Source: CAVXAE01 sp044225565
Lineage (GTDB): Bacteria; Pseudomonadota; Gammaproteobacteria; Steroidobacterales; Steroidobacteraceae
Direction: 5' to 3'
Assembly: GCA_044225565.1 (NCBI GenBank)
Contig: JBGAIL010000220.1
Span: 1-7,497 of the forward strand
Length of the DNA stretch: 7,497 bases
In this document: positions 1 to 6,606 of the stretch, one piece after another
How the letters are laid out: the number at the start of each line of letters is the position of its first letter
Position numbering within the stretch: position 1 is the stretch's first letter
The notes under the pieces: model-generated
Database searches by the model: none
What the model was told of the DNA's origin: nothing
The model's input: the letters and a program-made list of their open reading frames with translations, nothing else
Made by a program: the position numbers and the translations under genes

Positions 1-1
1 C

Positions 2-988
2 AGCATGAGCGAGCTCGCCGCGCTCTGCTCGACCCTCGCCCAGGCTTGTGGCTCGAGCGGCATGGTGCTCGCGATGCACTTCATCCAGGTCGCGTGCATC
101 GTGCGCCATTCGGGTGACTCACCGTTCTTCCGCAGCTATCTGCAGGATCTCTCCAGGAACCAGTATCTGCTCGCCTCGATGACCTCGGAAGTCGGCACTT
201 TCGGCGAGACGCGTACTAGCATCTGCGCCGTGGAGCGCAACGGCGACCGCTTCGTCCTCAACAAGGACGCCACCACGGGCTCCTATTGCGAGCATGCCGA
301 CGGCATCCTGGTGACCTGCCGTCGTGCGGCGGACGCGTCCGGCAGCGATCAGGTGCTGGTGCTGGTGCGCAAGGGCGACTACAAGCTCACGCAAACCAGC
401 TCGTGGGATACGCTGGGCATGCGAGGCACCTGCAGCCCCGGCTTCAAGCTCGAATCGTCCGGTCCCGCAGGGCAGATACTGCCCGGAGCGTTCGCGGATT
501 CCTCCGCGCAGACCATGGTGCCCTATTCCCACATCCTGTGGGCCTCGCTGTGGTGGGGCATTGCGGCGGACGCCGTCGCGCGCGCGGCAGAATTCGTACG
601 CGCCGGTGCGCGCAAGAATCCGGGATCGGTTCCACCTACCGCCACGCGGCTCGCCGAAGTTTCCACGCAGCTGCAGGCGATGAAGCACAACTGGCTGGCG
701 CTCGCCACTGAATTCGACGGGCTCGATGCAGGCGAGGACGGCATGCGCGAACTGCTCTCCATCGGCTGGGCGCTGAAGCTCAACCACCTCAAGATCAACG
801 CGTCCGAGACCACGCCGCAGATCGTGCACAAGGCGCTGCAGATCGTCGGCATTCTCGGCTACAAGAACGACAGCCCTTTCAGCCTGGGCCGGCACTACCG
901 GGACGCGCTGTCCGGGGCGTTGATGATCTCCAATGAGCGCATCGCTTCGAAGAGCGCCTCGATGCTGCTCGTGTACAAGAATCAGTAG
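2..988 (+). CDS. Acyl-CoA dehydrogenase-fold flavoprotein, 5' end outside window
   Basis: The frame is open to the left edge. The ATG at 5 is probably internal, because the visible 327 residues start where acyl-CoA dehydrogenases (usually about 380 residues) already have their second N-terminal helices. Residue numbers here count from that ATG. Family marks are the LAQACGSSGMVLAMH helix (about 11-25), the middle beta-domain with WDTLGMRGTCSPGF (about 134-147), and a helical C-terminal domain ending in GYKNDSP...RHYRDA (RDA at 299-301). Known members are FAD enzymes that desaturate acyl thioesters at alpha-beta. The general-base Glu is not at either usual place: the RDA...xxEGT position holds Ile308, and the alternative site used by isovaleryl-/long-chain enzymes appears to hold Ser175. 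Substrate and chemistry are therefore uncertain. One base separates its TAG from the carrier-protein ligase ATG, so an aminoacyl or acyl group on the carrier protein is a reasonable substrate guess. Fold is confident; reaction is not. Confidence 0.85.
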   Translation, partial: SMSELAALCSTLAQACGSSGMVLAMHFIQVACIVRHSGDSPFFRSYLQDLSRNQYLLASMTSEVGTFGETRTSICAVERNGDRFVLNKDATTGSYCEHADGILVTCRRAADASGSDQVLVLVRKGDYKLTQTSSWDTLGMRGTCSPGFKLESSGPAGQILPGAFADSSAQTMVPYSHILWASLWWGIAADAVARAAEFVRAGARKNPGSVPPTATRLAEVSTQLQAMKHNWLALATEFDGLDAGEDGMRELLSIGWALKLNHLKINASETTPQIVHKALQIVGILGYKNDSPFSLGRHYRDALSGALMISNERIASKSASMLLVYKNQ

Positions 989-989
989 C

Positions 990-1901
990 ATGGCTCCGGA
1001 ATTCGACGCAGGAAACTTATACGCAGGGCTCGTCGAGCACGGCCTGATCGTTCCCGTAGGCGTGCAGGGCGCGTTCGGCCGCGGTGCCGTGCTGGAAGAC
1101 GTCATCGACCGGTTCAATGCGCGCGTGAGCGAGATTGCCGCGGACGACGGTGCCGAGACGCGTTGCTTTCCTCCGGTGGTGAGCCGCAAGGTGATCGAGA
1201 AGAACAACTATCTCGAGTCGTTCCCGCATCTCTGTGGCGCCGTCTTCAGCTTCTCCGGCAAGGAGCTCGAGGCGCGCGAGATGGCGCAGAAGGCGGTCCA
1301 GGGCGAGCCATGGACCCAGCATCTCGGTGCCACGGACCTCTGTTTGACACCCGCCATCTGCTACCCGCTCTATCCCACGCTCGCCGGCACGCTGCCCGAG
1401 GGCGGGCGGCTGTTCTCCCTCCTTGGCTGGGCCTATCGGCACGAGCCCTCGGCAGAGCCCACCCGCATGCAGTCCTTCCGCATGCGTGAATTCATCCGCG
1501 TGGGCAAGCCTGCGGACGTGGTCGCCTGGCGCGACATGTGGCTGCAGCGCGGCATCGATCTGCTGCAATCGCTCGGGCTCGATGCACGCTCCGACGTTGC
1601 CGCAGATCCGTTCTTCGGCCGCGGCGGCAAGATGATGGCGACCAACCAGCGCGAGCAGAAGCTGAAGTTCGAGATCCTGGTACCCGTCATCTCGCTGGAG
1701 AATCCCACCGCCGTCTGCTCCTTCAATTTCCATCAGGATCACTTCGGCACGAAATGGGGCATCCGCACGGCCGACGGCGAAGTGGCCAACACCGCCTGCC
1801 TCGGCTTCGGGCTCGAGCGCATCGCGATGGCGCTGTTCAAGACCCACGGCTTCGACGTAGAGCGGTGGCCCGCCGCGGTGCGCGGCCAGCTCTGGCGCTG
1901 A
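990..1901 (+). CDS. Amino acid:[carrier protein] ligase (class II aaRS-like)
   Basis: 303 residues. It resembles the catalytic core of archaeal-type seryl-tRNA synthetase with no tRNA-binding domain. Characterised relatives in Bradyrhizobium and Agrobacterium make aminoacyl-AMP and then load the amino acid onto the phosphopantetheine of a small carrier protein instead of tRNA. Visible marks: the FPPVVSRKVIEKNNYLESFP segment (60-79), CYPLYPTL with Cys124, a motif 2 region with YRHE (149-152) and QSFRMREFIRVG (161-172), and motif 3 CLGFGLERI (270-278, Arg277). Cys124, Glu167 and Cys270 are the likely zinc ligands that hold the amino group. The ATG at 990 is chosen because it follows the upstream stop by one base and conserved sequence begins almost at once; the longer reading from 933 would overlap the flavoprotein heavily. 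No strong Shine-Dalgarno is seen, so translational coupling is likely. The natural partner is the carrier protein at 4847-5095. The amino acid used (Gly and Ala are known in the family) cannot be read here. Confidence 0.93.
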   Translation: MAPEFDAGNLYAGLVEHGLIVPVGVQGAFGRGAVLEDVIDRFNARVSEIAADDGAETRCFPPVVSRKVIEKNNYLESFPHLCGAVFSFSGKELEAREMAQKAVQGEPWTQHLGATDLCLTPAICYPLYPTLAGTLPEGGRLFSLLGWAYRHEPSAEPTRMQSFRMREFIRVGKPADVVAWRDMWLQRGIDLLQSLGLDARSDVAADPFFGRGGKMMATNQREQKLKFEILVPVISLENPTAVCSFNFHQDHFGTKWGIRTADGEVANTACLGFGLERIAMALFKTHGFDVERWPAAVRGQLWR

Positions 1902-1925
1902 CCGCCCGACCAGCAGCGCGCCCTC

Positions 1926-2903
1926 ATGCGCCAAACCGTCATCGAAGGGCTGGATCCCGCCACCTACCGCCGGCATGCACTGCACGGCGAGCAGAGCGTC
2001 TGGCTCGAGAAGAACTGCTACATCGACCTCTGGATCGAAGCGCTGCACGCGCTGGGCCTCGAGCCGCTGGCGATGCTGTCCTTCACGCTCGCCACGGATT
2101 TCGAAGGCGACCAGTGGACCTTTTTCAAGCCGGGCCACGGCGAGCTGCGCGAGCTCTATGGTGTCGAAGTGCAGGAGCTCACCATCTGGCGCTCGCTGCT
2201 CGAGCACGCCCAGGAGCATCTCGCGGACGGCAAGCTGATCGCGACCGAATCCGACTCCTTCTGGCTGCCCGACGTCGCCGGCACGGACTACCGCCAGCAG
2301 CACGGCAAGACCACCATCGTGCTCAACGAGCTCGACCTCCCCAATCGGCGCCTGGGATACTTCCACAACGCCGGGTATTACGTGCTCGAGGGCGAGGATT
2401 TCGTCAAGACGTTCCGCCTGGATGCGGATCCCGACGCCGTGTTCCTCCCCCTCTTCGCCGAGTTCGTGCGCAAGGACCGCATGGTGCGCCGGCCACCCGC
2501 CGAGCTCGCTGCGCTCGCCGCGGAATCGTTGCGCAGGCACCTACGCCACACGCCGGCGGTGAATCCCCTTTCCCGGTTCCGCGAGCGCTTCGAGCGCGAG
2601 CTGCCGAACCTCCAGGAACGCGGCCTCGCGTACTATCACGTCTGGGCATTCAGCACGATTCGCCAGCTGGGCGCGGCGTTCGAGCTCGCAAGCGAGCACC
2701 TCAAATGGCTGGGCGAGGCAGGCGGGCCCGACGTCGCCGCGGCCGCCGTCGACTTCGCGCAGATCGCATCCGGGAGCAAGACCCTCATCCTCAAAGCGGC
2801 GCGTGCCGTCAATGCGCGCCGCAGCTTCGACAGCTACGCGATGTTCGACGACATGGCCGCTGCGTGGCAGCGGGGCGTGGATACCTTGAAGAACCGACTC
2901 TGA
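1926..2903 (+). CDS. DUF1839 family protein, possible aminoacyltransferase
   Basis: 325 residues, soluble, with no signal peptide or membrane segment. I recognise it as a DUF1839-type protein, a family without an established function that I recall beside carrier-protein ligases. The N-terminal half holds an invariant-looking NCYIDLW (Cys31 at the start of a helix), then TESDSFWLPD (107-116), DYRQQH (121-126, His126), and YFHNAGYY (145-152) followed by an acidic segment. The order Asn-Cys helix, Asp-x-aromatic-Leu-Pro, Tyr-x3-His, then a strand resembles papain-like BtrH/C39-type folds. BtrH moves an acyl group from a carrier protein to an aminoglycoside. From about 195 on it is mostly helical, rich in Arg, Glu and Ala. 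It lies 24 bases after the ligase with no clear Shine-Dalgarno. The working idea is transfer of the aminoacyl group from carrier protein to an acceptor; this is inference from motif spacing and context. Family assignment is fairly sure, function is not. Confidence 0.8.
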   Translation: MRQTVIEGLDPATYRRHALHGEQSVWLEKNCYIDLWIEALHALGLEPLAMLSFTLATDFEGDQWTFFKPGHGELRELYGVEVQELTIWRSLLEHAQEHLADGKLIATESDSFWLPDVAGTDYRQQHGKTTIVLNELDLPNRRLGYFHNAGYYVLEGEDFVKTFRLDADPDAVFLPLFAEFVRKDRMVRRPPAELAALAAESLRRHLRHTPAVNPLSRFRERFERELPNLQERGLAYYHVWAFSTIRQLGAAFELASEHLKWLGEAGGPDVAAAAVDFAQIASGSKTLILKAARAVNARRSFDSYAMFDDMAAAWQRGVDTLKNRL

Positions 2904-2905
2904 CT

Positions 2906-2910
2906 GGGGA
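2906..2910 (+). promoter_or_regulatory. Ribosome binding site of the AsnB-type gene
   Basis: GGGGA lies directly after the upstream TGA, six bases before the GTG at 2917. It supports the GTG start. That start is in any case required, because it places the nucleophilic Cys at residue 2 after Met removal. Confidence 0.6.
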
Positions 2911-2916
2911 ACGGGC

Positions 2917-4869
2917 GTGTGCGGACTTGCGGGGATTCTGAGTTCGGAAGGCATTGCGCCCATCTCGCGCGCCGAACTCGAGTCCATGATCCGGACGCTG
3001 CATCACCGCGGGCCGGACGGCTTCGGCTACCACACTGAGGGACCGATAGGCCTCGCGCACGCCAGGCTCAGCATCATCGACCTCGCGACCGGCGGGCAGC
3101 CAATGTCGGATGCGACCGGCTCCATCTGGATCTCGTTCAACGGCGAGATCTTCAACTACATCGAGCTGCGCGCCACGCTCCAGGCCGCCGGCCACGTGTT
3201 TCGCACGACGTCCGACACCGAGACCATCGTGCATGCCTACCGCGAGTACGGCGACGAGTTCGTCCGCCATCTCAACGGCCAGTTCGCCATCGCGCTGTGG
3301 GACCGGAACCGTCGGCGCCTCGTGCTGGCACGGGACCGCGTCGGCATCCGCCCCCTCTTCTATGCATGGGACCGCGGCCGCCTGCTCTTCGCTTCGGAGA
3401 TCAAGGCCCTGGCGCCGGCGCTGTCGCAGGGCCTCAGGCTCGACGTGCGCGGGCTCGCGCAGACCTTCACGTTCTGGGCGCCGATCGAAGGGCAGACGGT
3501 GTTCCAGGGCATCCACAGCCTGCCGGCAGGGCACATCCTCACGGTCGAGGGCGGCAAACACACGTTGTCCCGATATTGGGACTGGGACTTCGCCCCGGCA
3601 CGCAGCCCGACGCGCCTGTCGTTTGCGGATGCTGCCACCGAGCTGAGGACGCTGCTGATCGATGCGGTACGCCTGCAGCTGCGCTCGGACGTTCCCGTGG
3701 GCGCGTACCTGAGCGGTGGCCTCGATTCCTCGGGCCTGGTGAGCCTCATCCGCGGGCATACCTCCAATTCGCTGCGCACCTTCTCGGTGGCTTTCGACGA
3801 CGCCGAGTTCGACGAGAGCGACCATCAGCTGCAGATGGTCCGCCACCTGGGTACGGAGCACACCACCATCCGGTGCACGCGCAAAGACATCGGCGCACAG
3901 TTCCCCAGATTGATCTGGCACTGCGAGACTCCCGTGCTGCGAACGGCACCCGTGCCTTTGATGCTGCTCTCGGGGCTGGTCCGTCAGAACGGCTACAAGG
4001 TCGTACTGACCGGCGAAGGAGCGGACGAAGTCTTCGGCGGCTACGATCTCTTCAAGGAAGGCCAGATCCGCCGATTCTGGGCGCGGCAGCCGCACTCGAG
4101 CTGGCGGCCGGCGCTCTTCGAGAAGTTGTATCCGTACCTGCGGCATTCGCCAGTGAAGAGCGCAGCCTATGCGAGCAGCTTCTTCGGCCAGAAACTGACC
4201 GAGCTCGACCATCCCGGCTACGCGCATCTCGGTCGCTGGGCGACCACCGCCAGGCTGCTGAACTTCCTCTCGGCCGACATGCGGGAGGCGCTGGCCGACG
4301 TCGACCCCGAGCAGGAGCTCGTTGCGACCCTGCCCGGGAGCTTCCCGAAATGGAGCGGCCTCTCCCGGGACCAGTACGTCGAGGCCAAGGTCCTCCTCTC
4401 GGGCTATCTGCTCTCGTCACAGGGCGACCGCGTGGCCATGGCGAACTCCGTCGAAGGTCGCGTGCCGTATCTCGACCACCGTGTGATCGAGTTCACGGGC
4501 GCGCTGCCGGCCCGCTACAAGCTGCGCGGCCTGGGTGAGAAAGCGGTCCTCAAGGCGGCGCTCGAGGGCCTGGTACCGGACAGCATCCGCAACCGGGTGA
4601 AGCAACCCTATCGCGCTCCCGATGCGCCCAGCTTCTTCCGCGGCGCCGAGCCGCTCGATTACGTGGCAGACCTGCTCAGTGCCGCACGCATCCGCGAGGC
4701 GGGCTATTTCGAGCCGGATGCCGTGCGGCGGCTCTTTGAGAAATGCCGCGCAGGCAAGGCCCTGGGGTTCGGCGACAATATGGCGCTCGTCGGTGTAATC
4801 TCCACCATGCTCGTACATAATTTATTCGTGCTGGGGCGGTCTTCGAATGAATCTCCAACAAGAAATTAA
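2917..4869 (+). CDS. asnB: AsnB-type glutamine-dependent asparagine synthetase / amidotransferase
   Basis: 650 residues, starting at GTG. The N-terminal class II glutaminase begins MCGLAGIL, so Cys2 is the nucleophile. HHRGPDGFG (29-37), FNGEIFNY and SDTE follow as glutamine-site motifs. The C-terminal synthetase domain has the ATP loop SGGLDSS (266-272), TGEGADEVFGGYD (365-377), and NSVEGRVPYLDH (510-521). All key residues are present, so an active enzyme is expected: glutamine hydrolysis, ammonia channelling, and amidation of a carboxylate through an acyl-AMP. It is longer than E. coli AsnB (about 554). It belongs to the 600-650 residue group common in exopolysaccharide, exosortase-associated and secondary-metabolite loci, so the substrate need not be aspartate. 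Placement between DUF1839 and the carrier protein argues for a pathway role. Its last 23 bases overlap the carrier-protein gene. The symbol reflects family only. Confidence 0.9.
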   Translation: MCGLAGILSSEGIAPISRAELESMIRTLHHRGPDGFGYHTEGPIGLAHARLSIIDLATGGQPMSDATGSIWISFNGEIFNYIELRATLQAAGHVFRTTSDTETIVHAYREYGDEFVRHLNGQFAIALWDRNRRRLVLARDRVGIRPLFYAWDRGRLLFASEIKALAPALSQGLRLDVRGLAQTFTFWAPIEGQTVFQGIHSLPAGHILTVEGGKHTLSRYWDWDFAPARSPTRLSFADAATELRTLLIDAVRLQLRSDVPVGAYLSGGLDSSGLVSLIRGHTSNSLRTFSVAFDDAEFDESDHQLQMVRHLGTEHTTIRCTRKDIGAQFPRLIWHCETPVLRTAPVPLMLLSGLVRQNGYKVVLTGEGADEVFGGYDLFKEGQIRRFWARQPHSSWRPALFEKLYPYLRHSPVKSAAYASSFFGQKLTELDHPGYAHLGRWATTARLLNFLSADMREALADVDPEQELVATLPGSFPKWSGLSRDQYVEAKVLLSGYLLSSQGDRVAMANSVEGRVPYLDHRVIEFTGALPARYKLRGLGEKAVLKAALEGLVPDSIRNRVKQPYRAPDAPSFFRGAEPLDYVADLLSAARIREAGYFEPDAVRRLFEKCRAGKALGFGDNMALVGVISTMLVHNLFVLGRSSNESPTRN

Positions 4870-4880
4870 ACAATATATCC
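4811..4880 (+). other. AT-rich patch at the amidotransferase/carrier-protein junction
   Basis: In an otherwise GC-rich window, this stretch is strikingly AT-rich: bases 4847-4880 contain 25 A or T out of 34. It covers the overlap of the two genes and the first eleven codons of the carrier protein, which use AT-rich codons (AAT, CAA, GAA, ATT, AAA, TAT). The simplest reading is selection for an unstructured initiation region giving high carrier-protein expression. It could also mark an old recombination joint between the ligase-side and ANL-side modules. A CATAAT hexamer sits at 4816-4821, but no good -35 box accompanies it. Confidence 0.5.
4833..4839 (+). promoter_or_regulatory. Ribosome binding site of the carrier-protein gene
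   Basis: GGGGCGG lies inside the 3' end of the amidotransferase gene, seven bases before the carrier-protein ATG at 4847. It fixes that start and allows re-initiation by ribosomes finishing the upstream gene. Confidence 0.5.
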
Positions 4881-5095
4881 TGCAGAATTTCCTGTTCACG
4901 ACCGACGAGGCGGCGCTCGCCAACTCCGATTCGCTCCTGCAGAAAGGAGTGGTGGATTCCACGGGCATCCTGGAACTCATCACGCATCTCGAGGAACGCT
5001 ACGCCATCAAGGTGCTGGACGAGGAGATGCTGCCCGCCAACCTGGATTCCGTGGACACCATCGCCGCCTTCGTCGCGCGCAAACGCGGACACTAG
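4847..5095 (+). CDS. Stand-alone acyl/aminoacyl carrier protein
   Basis: 82 residues, acidic, four-helix carrier-protein pattern. The motif GVVDSTGILEL (34-44) puts the phosphopantetheine attachment at Ser38 at the start of helix II. THLEERYAIKVLDEEM (46-61) is the usual acidic helix II/loop, followed by SVDTIAAFVARK (68-79) as the last helix. The DST form in place of the fatty-acid DSL, and lack of resemblance to housekeeping AcpP (no GADSLD), suggest a dedicated secondary-type carrier. It overlaps the amidotransferase gene by 23 bases and precedes the ANL ligase by six, so equal co-expression is expected. Two candidate loading enzymes lie in the same operon: the aaRS-like ligase (990-1901) and the ANL ligase (5102-6592). 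It must be converted to the holo form by a phosphopantetheinyl transferase, which is not in this window. The carrier role is confident; the cargo is inferred. Confidence 0.93.
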   Translation: MNLQQEIKQYILQNFLFTTDEAALANSDSLLQKGVVDSTGILELITHLEERYAIKVLDEEMLPANLDSVDTIAAFVARKRGH

Positions 5096-5101
5096 CCCAT
5101 T

Positions 5102-6592
5102 GTGGATGGCGCTCCCGGCACTATTCTGGATGGGCTCGAGCGCAACGCGGGCAGGTTTGCCGAACGCACCGCGCTGATCCATCGGGATGAGCGCGTCTCA
5201 TACGCGCAGCTGTGGCAGCGAGTGACCGCGGTCGCTTCCTTCCTGCGCGGTCAAGGTCTCCAGCCCGGCGATCGCGTCGCGCTGATCCTGGACAGCTCGC
5301 CGGAGTACGTCGCGGCCTATTACGGTGCGATGGCGGCGGGCTGCGTGGCCGTTCCGCTCAACTCGGCTGCCAAGGCACGCGACCTCGACGTCTGGATCAA
5401 ACACTCGGGTGCCCGTCGCGTCCTCACGCAATCCAGTCAGCCCGAGCGATCCCATCTTGCAACCGATGGCGCCGCGATCCATTGCCTCGACTCTCTCGCG
5501 GAAGCGGCAGAGAGCTCAACGGCCGTCTCGTCAAAACCGAGCCTGACCGCGCCTGCGTGCATTCTGTACACCTCGGGCACGACGGGCGCTCCGAAGGGTG
5601 TCCTGCTGACTCACGCGAACCTCGCTGCCAACGGCGCTGCGATCGTCCGCTACCTGGCGCTGACGGAGCAGGACAGCATCGTGTGCGTGCTCCCTTTTCA
5701 TTACTCCTACGGCAGCTCGGTCCTGCACACGCATCTGCTGGCGGGTGGCTGCGTCATCATCGAAACCAACCTCGTCTACCCGCACGTGGTGATGGAAGCC
5801 CTCGCGCGCCATCGTGCCTCCGGCTTTGCCGGCGTGCCCTCCACTTTTGCGCTCCTGCTGAGCCGGGTGGCTCTGGAGAAATACGAGCTCTCGAGCCTGC
5901 GCTACGCCACCCAGGCCGGTGGCGCGATGGCACCAGCCCTGGCGCAGCGACTCCGCCAGGCCTTGCCCGCCACCACACGGCTGTTCGTGATGTATGGCCA
6001 GACGGAAGCGACCGCGCGCCTCACCTACCTGCCTCCTGAAGATCTCGAGCGCAAGCCCGGCTCCGTCGGCAAAGCCCTCGAAGGCGTGAGCCTGGAAGTG
6101 AGATCGGAAGACGGCAGGCGCTGCGAGCCGCTGCAGGGCGGCGAGGTCTGGGCGCGGGGTCCGAACGTGATGGCCGGCTACTGGAACGACGCCGCGACGA
6201 CGGCCACCGTCCTGCGCGAAGGCTGGCTGCGGACCGGCGACATGGGATACCTGGACACCGAGGGCTATCTCTTCCTCGCCGGCCGACGCAGCGACATGAT
6301 CAAGGCCGGCGCGCACCGCATCCACCCCAAAGACGTCGAAGAGGCCATTCAGGAGCTCGAAGGCGTGGCCGAAGCCGCCGTGGTGGGCGTCGACGATGAG
6401 ATCCTGGGGCAGGCCATCAAGGCCTTCGTCGTACCCGCGCCAGGGCACCACCTCGACCCGCTGCGGATCAAGGCGCACTGTCGCGAGCGCCTCGCGCAGT
6501 ACAAAATACCGAAATATGTCGAACTCATCGAGCGCCTGCCGAAGACCGCTTCCGGCAAAATCCGGCGCCATGAGCTGGTCCAAGAGCCTTAG
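5102..6592 (+). CDS. AMP-dependent acyl/aryl-acid ligase (ANL superfamily)
   Basis: 496 residues, a full-length ANL adenylating enzyme. Core motifs are all present: P-loop YTSGTTGAPKG (156-166), the MYGQTEAT motif (297-304), WLRTGDMGYLD (375-385, ATP-ribose Asp380), hinge GRRSDMIKAGAHRI (394-407), and the C-terminal PKTASGKIRR (480-489) with catalytic Lys486. It should make an acyl-AMP from a carboxylic acid and pass it to a thiol, either CoA or the phosphopantetheine of the adjacent carrier protein. The start is GTG at 5102, six bases after the carrier-protein stop; the nearby ATG at 5106 is out of frame and no in-frame ATG lies near the N-terminus. The Shine-Dalgarno is weak, so coupling to the carrier gene is likely. 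The acid specificity cannot be read safely. The combination of carrier protein, ANL ligase and AsnB-like amidotransferase is also known from exosortase-A-associated surface-polysaccharide loci. Confidence 0.92.
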   Translation: MDGAPGTILDGLERNAGRFAERTALIHRDERVSYAQLWQRVTAVASFLRGQGLQPGDRVALILDSSPEYVAAYYGAMAAGCVAVPLNSAAKARDLDVWIKHSGARRVLTQSSQPERSHLATDGAAIHCLDSLAEAAESSTAVSSKPSLTAPACILYTSGTTGAPKGVLLTHANLAANGAAIVRYLALTEQDSIVCVLPFHYSYGSSVLHTHLLAGGCVIIETNLVYPHVVMEALARHRASGFAGVPSTFALLLSRVALEKYELSSLRYATQAGGAMAPALAQRLRQALPATTRLFVMYGQTEATARLTYLPPEDLERKPGSVGKALEGVSLEVRSEDGRRCEPLQGGEVWARGPNVMAGYWNDAATTATVLREGWLRTGDMGYLDTEGYLFLAGRRSDMIKAGAHRIHPKDVEEAIQELEGVAEAAVVGVDDEILGQAIKAFVVPAPGHHLDPLRIKAHCRERLAQYKIPKYVELIERLPKTASGKIRRHELVQEP

Positions 6593-6596
6593 GGAG
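6591..6596 (+). promoter_or_regulatory. Ribosome binding site of the NadE-like gene
   Basis: AGGGAG overlaps the last two bases of the ANL ligase stop codon and lies ten bases before the GTG at 6607. It is the best Shine-Dalgarno in the window. It supports the GTG as start over the internal ATG at 6673. Confidence 0.6.
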
Positions 6597-6606
6597 CACT
6601 CCTGAC

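Noticed and set aside
933..989. Longer N-terminus for the carrier-protein ligase from the ATG at 933
   Set aside because: The extra 19 residues are Arg/Ser/Cys-rich, unlike the family, and would overlap the C-terminal coding part of the flavoprotein. The ATG at 990 sits one base after the upstream stop.
1902..1925. Possible terminator or promoter in the 24-base gap between the ligase and DUF1839 genes
   Set aside because: Too short, with no stem-loop followed by a T-run and no promoter hexamers; read as a simple intra-operon spacer.
1017..2540. 507-codon open frame on the minus strand across the ligase and DUF1839 genes
   Set aside because: Opposite a pair of recognisable genes in very GC-rich DNA, where antisense frames stay open by chance. 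Its translation is low-complexity in Glu, Leu, Gly and His and resembles no family I know.
1538..2941. 467-codon open frame on the plus strand across the ligase and DUF1839 genes
   Set aside because: Arg/Ala-rich shifted-frame translation overlapping two real genes, with no domain recognised.
2809..4227. 472-codon open frame on the minus strand within the AsnB-type gene
   Set aside because: Antisense shadow of a gene with all catalytic motifs; the translation has no recognisable domain.
3297..4538. 413-codon plus-strand frame inside the AsnB-type gene
   Set aside because: Shifted-frame shadow rich in Arg, Ala, Gly and Pro; the real frame carries every expected motif.
4793..4821. Possible internal promoter with CATAAT at 4816-4821
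   Set aside because: The -10-like hexamer is good, but the sequence 17 bases upstream (GTGTAA) is a poor -35 box. AT-rich sequence at a translation start explains it as well.
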